Shown here in pieces: positions 40,369 through 50,516 of a stretch of DNA of 64,000 nucleotides. The first letter of the stretch is position 1; every line of letters begins with the position of its first letter. Under the pieces are notes generated by a model. The model saw nothing but the letters and a program-made list of their open reading frames with translations. It was not told the DNA's origin and searched no databases. This DNA is from Microbacterium sp. 1S1 (GTDB taxonomy: Bacteria; Actinomycetota; Actinomycetes; Actinomycetales; Microbacteriaceae), in NCBI RefSeq assembly GCF_008271365.1, contig NZ_CP043430.1:3100001-3164000 (forward strand). The letters are read 5' to 3'. The translations under genes and the position numbers were made by a program.

Positions 40369-41751
40369 ATGACGAATCCACCGACCGCACCCCTCGATCT
40401 GGAGGAGCGGCGGCGCGTCCGAGACGCCTGGACGGAGACCCGTCGGCGTATCGCGATGTTGGAGGCAGAAGCTGCGGAGTTGCTGGTGGCGCAGATCGCT
40501 TTCCACGACGAGGATGTCGCCTCGGCTCCCCACCACCGCGATGCCATCCACCGCTCGATGGTTGCCGAGTTCGCCACGGCGGCGCGGCTTTCCACCGGCA
40601 CCATGGAGTTCGCGTTCGCCGACGCTCTCGCCCTGAGCACGGCGCTCCCCCGCGTGCGAGAGGCGTTCCACACGGGTGCTCTGAGCTCCGCGCATGTGCG
40701 GGAGATCGCGCGGGCGAGCGCGATCGTAGACGAGGCCATCCGCAACCGCGTCGTCGCTCCCGAGACGATGGCGCTGTTCGAGGCGGCGGTGCTCGTCGTC
40801 GCCGAGGCCGAGACCGCGGCGCGCACGCGCGCGCATGCCCGCCGCGTCGCCTCCGCTCTCGTCGGCGAGACCATCACGGAGCGACACCGCCGAGCCGCGG
40901 ACGAGCGATGCGTCACTGTGCGGTCAGTCGACGACGGCCTTGCGGTCCTGACGGCGATCCTGCCGGAATGGGCGGCGGTGGCGATCGCCGACCGACTGAG
41001 TCAGCTCACCCGCACGGTGATCCGGGCCCGTGGTGCGGCTCCCGCGTGCGCCTCGGGGTCTGCCGGTGACGCGGGGGCGACGCCTGACTCTCGCTGTGAG
41101 AGCACCATCCTGAGCGCCGACGGCGGAACGTTCGCGCTCGACCCTGAGGCGGAGCCGACCCCCACGGACACCCGCACCTGGAGCCAGGTGCAGGCCGACC
41201 TGCTGACCGATCTCCTCCTCACCGCCGACCCGAGTGCGGTCGAGGGCGAGGGCGTCACCGGGGTGCGCGGCCGCCTGCAGGTCACCGTAGCGGCGACGAC
41301 ACTCGGCGGACTCGACGACCGTCCGGCCGAACTGGACGGGCACGGCGCGCTCGACCCGGACATCGCCCGCGCTCTGGCCGGACGCGACGGCGGATGGACG
41401 CGCTTGTTCCTCGATCCGCACGGCCAGGTCATCGAGACGGACGCCTACAGCCCGACCGAGAGTATGCGACGACTACTCCGAGCCCGCGACCAGCAGTGCC
41501 GGTTCCCGGGGTGCCGCCAGCCCGTACACCGCTGCGACATCGACCACACCTGGGATCACGCGAAGGGCGGCCCGACTCGCGTCGACAATCTCGCGCACCT
41601 CTGCCGTGGACACCATGTGCTGAAACACCCCGACATCCCGGAGCCTCAGCGCTGGACGGTGAGGCAGCGCCCCGGTGGAGTTCTCGAATGGCGAAGTCCG
41701 CTCGGCGCGGTCCACACCGACCGTGCCCCACGTCGGGTCGCGTTCGTGTGA
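40369..41751 (+). CDS. DUF222/13E12-repeat HNH endonuclease, SOS-controlled
   Basis: 460 residues. The N-terminal two thirds are the helical DUF222 (13E12 repeat) domain; the C-terminus holds an HNH nuclease: C-R-F-P-G-C near residue 380, then C-D-I-D-H-T-W-D-H and L-C-R-G-H-H, the zinc-supported beta-beta-alpha metal site. These proteins are abundant in Microbacteriaceae, often in many copies per genome, with no settled role. ATG 40369 is directly downstream of the LexA box and -10 element, so it is expected to be DNA-damage inducible and translated from a leaderless mRNA. 41752-42003 holds no gene. Confidence 0.9.
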   Translation: MTNPPTAPLDLEERRRVRDAWTETRRRIAMLEAEAAELLVAQIAFHDEDVASAPHHRDAIHRSMVAEFATAARLSTGTMEFAFADALALSTALPRVREAFHTGALSSAHVREIARASAIVDEAIRNRVVAPETMALFEAAVLVVAEAETAARTRAHARRVASALVGETITERHRRAADERCVTVRSVDDGLAVLTAILPEWAAVAIADRLSQLTRTVIRARGAAPACASGSAGDAGATPDSRCESTILSADGGTFALDPEAEPTPTDTRTWSQVQADLLTDLLLTADPSAVEGEGVTGVRGRLQVTVAATTLGGLDDRPAELDGHGALDPDIARALAGRDGGWTRLFLDPHGQVIETDAYSPTESMRRLLRARDQQCRFPGCRQPVHRCDIDHTWDHAKGGPTRVDNLAHLCRGHHVLKHPDIPEPQRWTVRQRPGGVLEWRSPLGAVHTDRAPRRVAFV

Positions 41752-42003
41752 GTTTCGTGGGTCATCACGTCGACTGCGCGCACAGCGCAAACGTCGGTCA
41801 GTCAGTGCCCTGCGTCCGCGTGGGATCCCACAGCGGACGGGGCAAACCACAGCGGCCGAACGAGCAAGCGCCGGAGCCGACCGAGACGGACCGCGACGGC
41901 GAACGAGCAAGCCCCGGACCCTGCGGAGACAGACTCCGATGTCGGAAGGAGAAAACCCCAGAGAGCCGATCGGGGCGAATCCGGGAGCCCAGCGTCCCGC
42001 TCG

Positions 42004-42951
42004 CTACGCGTCGAGGAGGCGGAGGAGCCAGCCGCTCGGGCGCACCTGCGCCCCGGCGGCCTCGACGCGAGACTGCAGCTCGCGGTCACTGGTCACCGCG
42101 AGAACCGGCCGCGCGCTCGCGACCCGGCGTTCGACCTCTGCCACGATCGCGTCGTCACCGGCGCCCTCCGCGCGCACAACGTCGAGGGCCGAGCTCGCGA
42201 CACCGGCTTCCGCGGCCGCGGCATCCGCGGGCGATCCCTCGGCGGACGCCTGCGCGATGTCCCGTGCGCGACCTTCCACGACGAGCGCCACCTCCGGGAA
42301 CCAGGCGTCCCCCGCGAGCCCGAGGTCGTCCGCGGGCACGGAGAGTCCCGTCAGACGATCGCGCAGGCGTGCGGCTGCTCCAGCGCGATCCTTCCACCAG
42401 CCGTCCGGGACCGAGCCCACGACGTTGGCCGCGTCGACGACGACCACCGGGTGTGCCGACAGCTGCGCCCGCAGCATCGGCCACGCCGCACCGAAGCCGG
42501 GGTGGAGCGGCAGCCCGTCCACCTGCTCGATGGACACCCACGACAGCGCGACGCTCTCGGGGTCGCTGATCACGGGATCGAAGGGGGTCCGCACGTCCGC
42601 GACGACGGTGGTGTACGACCAGACGCCGAGATCGAGCACGCTCGTGAAACGCGGCCGCACCGCGCCGTCCGGCACCCCGGCCTCCTCCTGCGCCTCCCGT
42701 ACGGCACCGACGATGGCTGCCTCACCCTCGTGCAGCGCTCCCCCCGGCAGGCCCCAGGTGCCGCCGAAGTGGCTCCACGCCACGCGATGCTGCAGCAGGA
42801 TCCCGCGCTTCGGGTCAACGGCGAGGAGACCGGCGGCACCGAAGCGCCCCCAGTACCGCTCGCCCGTCGCCGCCACCACCCAGGCGTCGCCCGGATCGCG
42901 AGGCCCCTCGGGGCGACGCGGTTCACCGGCGGCAGGAGGTACGACAGTCAC
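42004..42951 (-). CDS. NUDIX hydrolase fused to a NYN/PIN-like domain
   Basis: 315 residues. The Nudix box G-x5-E-x7-R-E-x-x-E-E-x-G is complete (G-A-L-H-E-G-E then R-E-A-Q-E-E-A-G-V near residues 70-92). After about residue 165 a second domain begins with V-V-V-V-D-A-A-N-V-V-G-S and ends with D-A-I-V-A-E-V-E-R and V-L-A-V-T-S-D-R-E-L, the layout of NYN/YacP-like ribonuclease domains with acidic metal ligands. The pair suggests nucleotide or RNA-end processing. It is the last gene of the core cluster, 62 bp after der. Confidence 0.82.
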   Translation of the reverse strand: MTVVPPAAGEPRRPEGPRDPGDAWVVAATGERYWGRFGAAGLLAVDPKRGILLQHRVAWSHFGGTWGLPGGALHEGEAAIVGAVREAQEEAGVPDGAVRPRFTSVLDLGVWSYTTVVADVRTPFDPVISDPESVALSWVSIEQVDGLPLHPGFGAAWPMLRAQLSAHPVVVVDAANVVGSVPDGWWKDRAGAAARLRDRLTGLSVPADDLGLAGDAWFPEVALVVEGRARDIAQASAEGSPADAAAAEAGVASSALDVVRAEGAGDDAIVAEVERRVASARPVLAVTSDRELQSRVEAAGAQVRPSGWLLRLLDA

Positions 42952-43013
42952 CCCCTCAGCTTTTCACAGCATCGGGGCTCCGGCGCCACCACCGCGACAT
43001 GCGCGGCAACGAC

Positions 43014-44534
43014 TCAGCGCTGGCGACGCTCCCGCACGCGCATGTTGATGACGATCGGCGTGCCCTCGAACGGGTAGAGCTCCCGCAGCCGGCGCTGGAT
43101 GAACCGACGGTAGCCCGGGTCGAGGAAGCCGGTCGTGAACAGCACGAATGTCGGCGGGCGGGTCGAGGCCTGCGTGCCGAAGAGGATGCGCGGCTGCTTC
43201 CCGCCACGGACGGGGTGCGGGTGCTCGGCGACGAGTTCGGCGAGGAACGCGTTGAACTTGCCCGTGGGGATCCGGCGGTCCCAGTTCTCCAGCGCCATCT
43301 CCAGCGCCGGGACGAGTTTGTCGAGGTGACGGCCGGTCTTCGCCGAGATGTTGACTCGCGGGGCCCAGGCCACGTGGGCGAGGTCCTGCTCGATCTCGCG
43401 CTCCAGGTAGCGGCGGCGGTCGGCGTTCTCCAGGTCGTCGTCGTTGAGGCGATCCCACTTGTTGAACGCCAGGACGAGCGCGCGACCCGACTCGAGCACG
43501 AGGTCGATGATCCGCACGTCCTGCTCGCTGATCGACTCCGACACGTCGAGGACGACGATCGCGACCTCGGCCTTCTCCAGCGCCGCCGAGGTACGCAGCG
43601 ACGCATAGAAGTCCGCGCCCTGCGCCATGTGCACGCGGCGGCGGATACCGGCCGTGTCGACGAGGCGCCACATCTTGCCGCCCAGCTCCACGACTTCGTC
43701 CACGGGGTCGCGAGTCGTGCCGGCGAGATCGTTGACGACGACGCGCTCCTCCCCCGCGGCCTTGTTCAGCAGCGAGGACTTGCCCACGTTCGGACGCCCC
43801 AGGATCGCGACGCGGCGCGGACCGCCGATCTCCTGCTTCGCCACCGCGGAGATCTCCGGCAGCTTCTCCAGCACGGCGTCGAGCAGGTCGGCCACACCGC
43901 GACCGTGGATCGCGGACACCGGGTGCGGCTCCCCGAGACCGAGGTTCCAGAGGGCGGCCGCTTCCGGCTCCTGACGAGCGTCGTCGATCTTGTTGGCGAC
44001 GAGGAAGACCGGCTTGCCGCTCTTCCTCAGCAGCTTCACGACGTGCTCGTCGGTCGAGGTGGCGCCCACCATGGCGTCGACGACGAACAGGACGACATCG
44101 GACAGGTCGATCGCGACCTCGGCCTGCGCCGCGACCGAACGATCGATGCCGCGGGCGTCCGGCTCCCACCCGCCGGTGTCGACGAGGGTGAACCGACGGT
44201 CGTTCCACTCGGCCTTGTACGTGACACGGTCACGGGTCACACCCGGGGTGTCCTCCACGACAGCCTCACGACGGCCGAGGATGCGGTTCACGAGCGCAGA
44301 CTTGCCGACGTTCGGCCGTCCCACGATCGCCACCACGGGGAGCGCCGGCAGGAACTCGATGCCGTCCTCACCGAGAGCCACCCCGGCGAGGAGCGCGGCG
44401 TCCTCGTCGTCGAGCTCGTAGTCGGCGAGTCCGGCGCGCAGGGTCTCCGCGCGCTGCTCGGCCAGCTGGTCGTCGATCTGCTCGAGCTTCTCGGCGAGCT
44501 GGTCGGGACCGCCTTCGTATTCGTCGTCAGCCAC
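43014..44534 (-). CDS. der: Ribosome-assembly GTPase Der (EngA)
   Basis: 506 residues with two GTPase domains in tandem: [12 protein letters not shown] near residue 75 and [12 protein letters not shown] near residue 250, each with its own D-T-G/D-T-A-G and N-K-x-D motif, and a C-terminal KH-like domain. It assists 50S subunit maturation. An N-terminal acidic extension of about 65 residues, common in actinobacteria, precedes domain 1. It overlaps the end of cmk by 8 bp. Confidence 0.97.
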   Translation of the reverse strand: MADDEYEGGPDQLAEKLEQIDDQLAEQRAETLRAGLADYELDDEDAALLAGVALGEDGIEFLPALPVVAIVGRPNVGKSALVNRILGRREAVVEDTPGVTRDRVTYKAEWNDRRFTLVDTGGWEPDARGIDRSVAAQAEVAIDLSDVVLFVVDAMVGATSTDEHVVKLLRKSGKPVFLVANKIDDARQEPEAAALWNLGLGEPHPVSAIHGRGVADLLDAVLEKLPEISAVAKQEIGGPRRVAILGRPNVGKSSLLNKAAGEERVVVNDLAGTTRDPVDEVVELGGKMWRLVDTAGIRRRVHMAQGADFYASLRTSAALEKAEVAIVVLDVSESISEQDVRIIDLVLESGRALVLAFNKWDRLNDDDLENADRRRYLEREIEQDLAHVAWAPRVNISAKTGRHLDKLVPALEMALENWDRRIPTGKFNAFLAELVAEHPHPVRGGKQPRILFGTQASTRPPTFVLFTTGFLDPGYRRFIQRRLRELYPFEGTPIVINMRVRERRQR

Positions 44535-45225
44535 GGTCTGCTCCTCGGAGTCGTTCGATCACCGAAAGGACGGCGTCGATGGTCTGGGGGAAATCGAGTG
44601 CGGTCGAATCGACGACCTCCACGCCCTCGGCGGCGTTGAGGAAGTCGACGACGGCGCTGTCGGAGGCGTCGCGCTTGTGGAGAGCCGCCGCGACGGCGGC
44701 GGCGTTCTCGCCCGCGAGCTCTCCCGCACGGCGAGCAGCCCGTACCTCAGGCGCCGCGGTCAGCAGGATGCGGACCGGCGCGTCCGGGGCCACCACGGTC
44801 GTGATATCGCGTCCTTCGACGACGACGGCCGGATACGGCGCCTCGGCGACCAGCGCCCGGAAGAGCTCGTTGACCTGACTGCGCACCTCGGGCACGCGGG
44901 CCACGCCGCTCACGGCACCGGACACGCGCGGCTCGCGGATCGCCTCCGTCACGTCGACGTCGCCCACGCGCACGGTGCGGTCGTCCGGGTCGAGGCCGAG
45001 GCGGACCGGGAACTCGGCGGCCGCAGCACGCACGGCCTCGGCGTCGTCGGTGTCCGCTCCGCGATCGAGCACGTGCCATGCGAGGGCCCGATACGCGGAT
45101 CCCGTGTCGAGATAGCCGAAGCCCTCGCGGCGCGCGATCGCCTTGGAGACGCTCGACTTGCCGGACCCGGCGGGCCCGTCGATGGCGATGAACTTCGTGG
45201 CGGAGACGGTGGAGGTGTCAGTCAT
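44527..45225 (-). CDS. cmk: (d)CMP kinase
   Basis: 232 residues from ATG 45225. [14 protein letters not shown] is the P-loop, L-D-T-G-S-A-Y-R-A the CMP-binding motif and [11 protein letters not shown] the conserved central strand. It phosphorylates CMP and dCMP. The open frame to 45300 is rejected because it would overlap tyrA deeply; the real start overlaps the tyrA stop by 8 bp. Confidence 0.96.
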   Translation of the reverse strand: MTDTSTVSATKFIAIDGPAGSGKSSVSKAIARREGFGYLDTGSAYRALAWHVLDRGADTDDAEAVRAAAAEFPVRLGLDPDDRTVRVGDVDVTEAIREPRVSGAVSGVARVPEVRSQVNELFRALVAEAPYPAVVVEGRDITTVVAPDAPVRILLTAAPEVRAARRAGELAGENAAAVAAALHKRDASDSAVVDFLNAAEGVEVVDSTALDFPQTIDAVLSVIERLRGADRG

Positions 45226-46354
45226 TGGTGTTCCCTGCGATGCGCCAGCCGCGTTCCTGGAGCCCGGTGATCGCGCCGTGCAGCGCCGCGGGGTCGACAC
45301 TGATCTCGGCGAGGCCGAACTGCGCGCCGGGAGAATGCTCCAGCCGCAGGTCCTCGACGTTCACGCCCAGCTCGCCGAGCTCGCCGAACAGGCGGCCGAG
45401 CTGGCCGGCGGTGTCGTCGACCATGACGACCAGTGTCTCGAAGCGTCGGTTCTGTCCGTGCTTGCCGGGGAGTCGTTCGACGCCGTCGTTACCCTGGCGG
45501 ATGGTCTCCGCCAGGACGCGACGGGCACCGGGGGCGCCGGGCGCGCGGAGCGCATCGGCGACCTCACTCAGATCCGTTGCGAGGGCGTCGAGGATCTCGA
45601 CCACGGGGCCGGCGTTGGCGCCGAGGATCTGCACCCAGAGCTCGGGGGCAGAGGCGGCGATGCGCGTCGTGTCCCGCACACCCTGCCCGGCCAGGCGGAG
45701 TGCGCCCTCCTCGGCCCCGGCGAGACGCCCGGCAAGGAGGCTCGCGACGACCTGAGGCACGTGCGAGGTGAGGGCGACGGAGCGGTCGTGCTCCTCGGGG
45801 GTCATCTCCAGCGGCATCGCGCCGACATCCAGAGCCAGCGCCTCGACCAGCGCGAGGTCTCGCGCAGAGGTGTCCTCGTCGCGGCACACGACCCACGGCC
45901 GTCCGATGAACAGGTCGGCCCGGGCGGAGATCGCACCGCCGCGCTCCCGACCGGCGAGGGGGTGCGAGCCGATGTAGCGGGCGAGGTCCACTCCGCGCTC
46001 CCGGAGCGTCCGGAAGGGCTCCAACTTCACACTCGCGACATCCGTCACGACGGCGTCGGGGTAGCGCTCGAGCTCGGCCTGGATCACGTCGGCCGTCACA
46101 TCCGGCGGCACGGCGACGACGATGAGCACAGGGGCGTCGTCATCCTGCGGGAGACGTCCAGCCCCGTAGTCGACGGCGAGCCGCAACTGCGCCGGGGACG
46201 CATCCGTGAGGACGACGTCGATGCCCTTCGCGCGGAGGGCGTGACCGACGCTGGCGCCGAGCAGCCCGGCGCCGACGATGCGCACGGTGCCGGACAGGCG
46301 GGGCGCGACGGCACCGGCCTTCCGCGCCGCGGGCGCACTCGTCGTCTGGGTCAT
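45218..46354 (-). CDS. tyrA: Prephenate dehydrogenase with ACT domain
   Basis: 378 residues. [14 protein letters not shown] is the NAD-binding loop; [10 protein letters not shown] and the helical dimerisation domain carry the catalytic His and substrate-binding Arg. The last 75 residues ([17 protein letters not shown]) are an ACT domain, probably for feedback by tyrosine. It converts prephenate to 4-hydroxyphenylpyruvate in tyrosine synthesis. Coupled to rluB by an ATGA overlap. Confidence 0.95.
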   Translation of the reverse strand: MTQTTSAPAARKAGAVAPRLSGTVRIVGAGLLGASVGHALRAKGIDVVLTDASPAQLRLAVDYGAGRLPQDDDAPVLIVVAVPPDVTADVIQAELERYPDAVVTDVASVKLEPFRTLRERGVDLARYIGSHPLAGRERGGAISARADLFIGRPWVVCRDEDTSARDLALVEALALDVGAMPLEMTPEEHDRSVALTSHVPQVVASLLAGRLAGAEEGALRLAGQGVRDTTRIAASAPELWVQILGANAGPVVEILDALATDLSEVADALRAPGAPGARRVLAETIRQGNDGVERLPGKHGQNRRFETLVVMVDDTAGQLGRLFGELGELGVNVEDLRLEHSPGAQFGLAEISVDPAALHGAITGLQERGWRIAGNTND

Positions 46355-47148
46355 TCGGTCTCCTGCTCGCCTGGCGCCGCGGCGACACCGGATTCGCGGC
46401 GCGCGAGGGTCAACAGCGCGCCGAGTTCGATTTTACTCAGTTCCCGCGTCCGACCCGCCGGGAGGGTTCCCAGGTGCAGCGGACCGAACTGGCGCCGCAC
46501 GAGTTCCGTGACGGGATGCCCGACCGCGGCCATCATGCGGCGCACGATCCGGTTGCGTCCTGAGTGGAGCGTGAGCTCGACGAGGCTCGACCCGCGGGAG
46601 GTGTCCAGCAGCCGGGCCTTGTCGGCGGCGATGGGGCCGTCTTCCAGCTCGATGCCCTTGGTGAGCATCGAGATGGTCTGCGCGGTCACCGTCCCCTCGA
46701 CCTTCGCGATGTAGACCTTGGTAACGCCGAACGACGGGTGCGCGAGGACATGCGCGAGTTCGCCGTCGTTGGTGAGCAGCAGCAGACCGCTGGTCTCGGC
46801 GTCCAGGCGGCCGACGTTGTACAGCCGCTCGTCGTAGTCCTTCGTGAAGCGCCGGAGGTCAGGACGGCCGCTCTCATCGCGCATGCTGCTGACCACGCCG
46901 GTCGGCTTGTTCAGCATCACATAGCGCTTGGACACGTCGAGCTGCACCGCGGTGCCGTCGACGTCGACCAGGTCGCGTTCCGGGTCGATGCGGCGACCGA
47001 GTTCGGTGACCGTCTGGCCGTTCACGCGGATGCGTCCCTCGACGATGTACTGCTCGACGACGCGTCGAGAGGCGACGCCGGCAGCCGCCAGCACCTTCTG
47101 CAGTCGCACGCCCTCGGGGGCCGCGGAATCGTGGGCGTCGGTGGTCAT
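46351..47148 (-). CDS. rluB: 23S rRNA pseudouridine synthase RluB type
   Basis: 265 residues. N-terminal S4 domain (V-R-L-Q-K-V-L-A-A-A-G-V-A-S-R-R) and RsuA/RluB catalytic domain with G-R-L-D-A-E-T-S-G-L-L-L-L-T-N-D-G holding the catalytic Asp; L-T-L-H-S-G-R-N-R-I-V-R-R-M is the family C-terminal motif. It modifies the peptidyl-transferase region of 23S rRNA. It overlaps scpB by 4 bp. Confidence 0.94.
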   Translation of the reverse strand: MTTDAHDSAAPEGVRLQKVLAAAGVASRRVVEQYIVEGRIRVNGQTVTELGRRIDPERDLVDVDGTAVQLDVSKRYVMLNKPTGVVSSMRDESGRPDLRRFTKDYDERLYNVGRLDAETSGLLLLTNDGELAHVLAHPSFGVTKVYIAKVEGTVTAQTISMLTKGIELEDGPIAADKARLLDTSRGSSLVELTLHSGRNRIVRRMMAAVGHPVTELVRRQFGPLHLGTLPAGRTRELSKIELGALLTLARRESGVAAAPGEQETE

Positions 47149-47768
47149 CGGACCGTCCCTTCGTCGAAGCCGTCGGCGCCGTCATCCAGGAGCGGCGAGA
47201 TCGGCGGAAGCTCGTCCAGAGAGTTGATGCCGAGATGCTGGAGGAGCGCATCGGTCGTGCCGTAGTTGATCGCCCCGGTCTCGGAGTCGGCGAACAGTTC
47301 GGTGATCAGCCCGCGCGCGAGGAGCGTACGGACCACGGAATCGACGTTGACCGCGCGGATCGAGGCGACCTGGCTCCGGGTGACGGGCTGCTTGTACGCG
47401 ATCACCGCGAGCGTCTCCAACGCCGCCTGCGAGAGCCGGGCCGGAGCCTGACCACCGACGAACTCCGCGACGACCGGGTCGAGGTCCTCGCGGACGTAGA
47501 GCCGCCAGCCGCCGCCGACCTCCCGCAGCTCGAACCCGCGCCGCGGCCCCGCGCCCCGCCCGTCGTAGTCCTCGACCAGCGACTCCACGGTCTGCCGTAC
47601 GGCGGGCACCGGAGCGCCGACCGCCGCGGCGAGGGCCACCAGGCCGATCGGCTCGTCCACGATGAAGAGGATGGCCTCCACGCGCTCGCTGAGTGGGAGA
47701 CCGGCGCCCGTCACGGTGTCGGAGCCGTCGCGGAGCTCGGTGTCGGGCGCGGTCACATCATCGGTCAT
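47145..47768 (-). CDS. scpB: Segregation and condensation protein B
   Basis: 207 residues with two winged-helix domains; A-L-E-T-L-A-V-I-A-Y-K-Q-P-V-T-R-S-Q-V-A-S-I-R-A-V-N and I-T-E-L-F-A-D are the family signature. It partners ScpA and SMC in chromosome condensation. It overlaps scpA by 11 bp. Confidence 0.95.
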   Translation of the reverse strand: MTDDVTAPDTELRDGSDTVTGAGLPLSERVEAILFIVDEPIGLVALAAAVGAPVPAVRQTVESLVEDYDGRGAGPRRGFELREVGGGWRLYVREDLDPVVAEFVGGQAPARLSQAALETLAVIAYKQPVTRSQVASIRAVNVDSVVRTLLARGLITELFADSETGAINYGTTDALLQHLGINSLDELPPISPLLDDGADGFDEGTVR

Positions 47769-48630
47769 AGTCGGCCCCCAGGGTCGCCAGTGTCTCGTCC
47801 GACCAGGAGTCGGCTGCCCAGCGGAGCGTGAGCTCCCCGAGCGGTTCCAGTTGTTCGAAGGACAGCGCCGCGTGCCGGTACAGCTCCAGCACCGAGATGA
47901 AGCGGGCCACGACGATGCCGGGCTCGGTGACGCCGGCGACGAGCTCGCGGAAGCTCAGCGACTCGGTACCGCGCAGCAGTGTGACGACGATCGCGGCCTG
48001 CTCGCGGATGCTGACCAGCGGCGCATGCAGGTGGTCGAGCCCGACGTGCGGGATCTCCTTCGGCGCGAAGGCCAGGAGCGCCACCGCCGCGAAATCGTCG
48101 GCCGTGAGCGACCAGACCAGCTCGGGCGTCTGCTTCCGGTGTTTCTCCTCCAGCGGCACCGCCCGCACATGACGCCGGTCCTCTCGCTGCAGGCACCGCG
48201 CGAACCACGCCGACACCTCCTTGAACGCCCGGTACTGCAGCAGCCGGGCGAACAGCAGGTCACGGGCCTCCAGCAGAGCGACGGCCTCGGCGTCGACGAG
48301 CTCACCCTGCGGCAGCAGCCCCGCCACCTTCATGTCGAGCAGGGTCGCCGCGACGACGAGGAATTCGGACGCCTGGTCCAGCTCCTCTTCGTCCTCCAGG
48401 TCGGCGAGGTACGCGATGAACTCGTTGGTGACGGCACTCAACGACACCTCGGTGATGTCCATCTCGTGCTTCGAGATGAGGGTGAGCAGGAGATCGAACG
48501 GACCGTCGAAGTTCGTCAGCGAGACCCGGAACCCGGCGGCATCGTCGGCGGGGACAGCCTCCGCAGCGTCGACGGCTTCGGCGGGTGCCGGGAGCTCGGC
48601 GGTTCCGAGCTCGTCAGGCGACGGCGCCAC
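47758..48630 (-). CDS. scpA: Segregation and condensation protein A
   Basis: 290 residues from GTG 48630, which starts inside the end of the parA-like gene (17-bp overlap); the open frame to 48723 lies antisense-like in another frame and is not used. F-D-G-P-F-D-L-L-L-T-L-I is the kleisin N-terminal motif that binds the SMC neck; the C-terminal winged helix binds the SMC head. The first 35 residues are an Ala/Glu-rich extension. Confidence 0.93.
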   Translation of the reverse strand: MAPSPDELGTAELPAPAEAVDAAEAVPADDAAGFRVSLTNFDGPFDLLLTLISKHEMDITEVSLSAVTNEFIAYLADLEDEEELDQASEFLVVAATLLDMKVAGLLPQGELVDAEAVALLEARDLLFARLLQYRAFKEVSAWFARCLQREDRRHVRAVPLEEKHRKQTPELVWSLTADDFAAVALLAFAPKEIPHVGLDHLHAPLVSIREQAAIVVTLLRGTESLSFRELVAGVTEPGIVVARFISVLELYRHAALSFEQLEPLGELTLRWAADSWSDETLATLGADYDR

Positions 48631-49504
48631 GGGCGACCAGCTCCCTGGCCAGCCGCAGGTATGCCTGTGCGGCCGCGTGCTCCGGAGCGAACTCGGTGAT
48701 CGGGACCCCCGAGACCGACGCATCCGGGAACTTCACGGTACGGCCGATCACGGTCTCCAGCACATCGTCGCCGAACGCCTCCACCACGCGCTCGAGCACC
48801 TCGCGCGAGTGCAGCGTGCGCGGGTCGTACATGGTCGCCAGGAGCCCGTCCATCTCGATGGACGGGTTGAGGCGGTCGCGGACCTTGTCGATGGTCTCGA
48901 TGAGGAGCGCGACACCGCGCAGGGCGAAGAACTCGCATTCGAGCGGGATGATGACGCCGTGCGCGGCCGTCAGGGCGTTGACGGTCAGCAGGCCGAGCGA
49001 CGGCTGGCAGTCGATGAGGATCACGTCGTACTCCCCCGCCACCTGTCGCAGGACGCGGGCGAGGATGGTCTCACGGGCGACCTCGTTGACCAGGTGCACC
49101 TCCGCGGCCGAGAGGTCGATGTTCGCGGGGAGGACGTCGAGTCCTGGCACGTTCGAGTGCACGATCGCATCGTGCGCATCGCGCTTCGTGTCGAGCAGGA
49201 GGTCGTAGACCGTCGGGACGTCGTGCGTCTGGATGCCGAGGCCCGCGGACAGCGCGCCCTGTGGGTCGAAGTCCACCGCGAGCACCTTGCGGCCGTATTC
49301 CGCCAAGGCCGCGGCGAGGTTGATGGAGGTCGTCGTCTTGCCGACGCCGCCCTTCTGGTTGCAGAGGGCGATGATGCGTGCCGGGCCGTGCGACTTCAGC
49401 GGCGCCGGGATCGGAAAGCCCTGATACGGACGGCCAGTGGGTCCCATGGGGGTGTCGTCGGCCTTCTGCGCCTTCGCCCTGGACTTCGCCACTTTCTCAG
49501 CCAC
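48614..49504 (-). CDS. ParA/Soj-family ATPase
   Basis: 296 residues from GTG 49504 (GGAGAA 6 bases upstream). C-N-Q-K-G-G-V-G-K-T-T is the deviant Walker A of the MinD/ParA family, D-F-D-P-Q-G-A-L-S the switch region, and L-I-D-C-Q-P-S-L-G-L-L the Walker B. A basic N-terminal 35-residue extension precedes the fold. No parB is next to it; in actinobacteria this copy belongs to the scpAB cluster and is distinct from the origin-proximal parA (Rv1708 in M. tuberculosis). Confidence 0.93.
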   Translation of the reverse strand: MAEKVAKSRAKAQKADDTPMGPTGRPYQGFPIPAPLKSHGPARIIALCNQKGGVGKTTTSINLAAALAEYGRKVLAVDFDPQGALSAGLGIQTHDVPTVYDLLLDTKRDAHDAIVHSNVPGLDVLPANIDLSAAEVHLVNEVARETILARVLRQVAGEYDVILIDCQPSLGLLTVNALTAAHGVIIPLECEFFALRGVALLIETIDKVRDRLNPSIEMDGLLATMYDPRTLHSREVLERVVEAFGDDVLETVIGRTVKFPDASVSGVPITEFAPEHAAAQAYLRLARELVARGAVA

Positions 49505-49611
49505 CGGTTCTCCTGCTCCTTCGTGCTTGCTCGATTGTATCCGCCATGCGTTCTCCGGCCGGCCCGGCGCGCGGCGGGCGGTCTCCGCACCAGCCGGGTA
49601 TCTGCTCGCGA

Positions 49612-50514
49612 TCAGCGTGCCCGAGGATGCGAGGTCGCGTAGATGTCGCGCAAGGCGTCCACCGAGACGTGAGTGTAGATCTGCGTCGTCGCGACCGAGG
49701 AGTGTCCCAGTAGCTCCTGCACCACGCGCACATCGGCACCGCCCTGCAGGAGATGGGTCGCGAACGAATGCCGCAGCGTGTGCGGGGAGACCTCGGCAGT
49801 GAGCTGCGCACGGTCGGCGGCGGAACGGATCACCAGCCAGGCGCTCTGCCGGGAGAGCGGGGCGCCGCGTGCACCGAGGAAGAGCCGGGCCGACGCACGT
49901 CCCTTCGCCGCGAGGTCGGGACGGACGCGCGTGAGATACGCGTCGACGGCGGCACGGGCGTACGACCCGACCGGGACGATGCGCTCCTTCGACCCTTTGC
50001 CCCGGAGGCGCAGCACCTCGCCGTGCGCCATGTCGTCCACGTCGAGACCGACGGCCTCCGACACCCGGGCGCCGGTCGCGTAGAGGAGCTCCAGCAGCGC
50101 CCGATCGCGGATGCCGAGGGGTTCCTCCGCCGACGGTGCCGCGAGCAGCCGCTCCACCTGGTCGATCGTGAGGGCTTTCGGCAGTCGGCGCGGGGTCTTC
50201 GGCGGGCGGAGCCGTCCGGTCGGATCGTCCGCCTCGATGCCCTCTCTGGCGAGGAAGCGATGCCACCCGCGCACCGAGGATTGCAGGCGCGCGAGACTCG
50301 TCGCTGCCGGGGCCGGCTCCGCCGACGCGCGGTCCGCGATGAACCGGTCGACGACCGCGGACGTGACGTCCGCGGTGTCGGAGATGCCCTCCGCCTCCAG
50401 CCACTCGCGGTAGAACTCGAGGTCGCGACGATAGGCGGCGATCGTATGGGCGCTGAGTCCGCGCTCGATCGTCACGTGACGCAGGTACGCGTCGAGGGCG
50501 CGCTCGAGCAGCAT
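49612..50514 (-). CDS. xerD: Site-specific tyrosine recombinase XerD
   Basis: 300 residues from ATG 50514. The SAM-like N-terminal domain is followed by the catalytic domain with all residues: Arg in [12 protein letters not shown], the H-T-L-R-H box, L-G-H-S and the nucleophilic Tyr in T-Q-I-Y-T-H-V. It resolves chromosome dimers at dif with XerC. Start is 2 bp after the NUDIX stop. This active enzyme is a useful contrast to the degenerate relatives at 33.8-35.8 kb. Confidence 0.95.
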   Translation of the reverse strand: MLLERALDAYLRHVTIERGLSAHTIAAYRRDLEFYREWLEAEGISDTADVTSAVVDRFIADRASAEPAPAATSLARLQSSVRGWHRFLAREGIEADDPTGRLRPPKTPRRLPKALTIDQVERLLAAPSAEEPLGIRDRALLELLYATGARVSEAVGLDVDDMAHGEVLRLRGKGSKERIVPVGSYARAAVDAYLTRVRPDLAAKGRASARLFLGARGAPLSRQSAWLVIRSAADRAQLTAEVSPHTLRHSFATHLLQGGADVRVVQELLGHSSVATTQIYTHVSVDALRDIYATSHPRAR

Positions 50515-50516
50515 CC

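Noticed and set aside
41802-42089. Possible gene between the HNH and NUDIX-NYN genes
   Set aside because: The frame overlaps the end of the NUDIX-NYN gene and is low-complexity Arg/Ser/Pro/Ala sequence without a ribosome-binding site.
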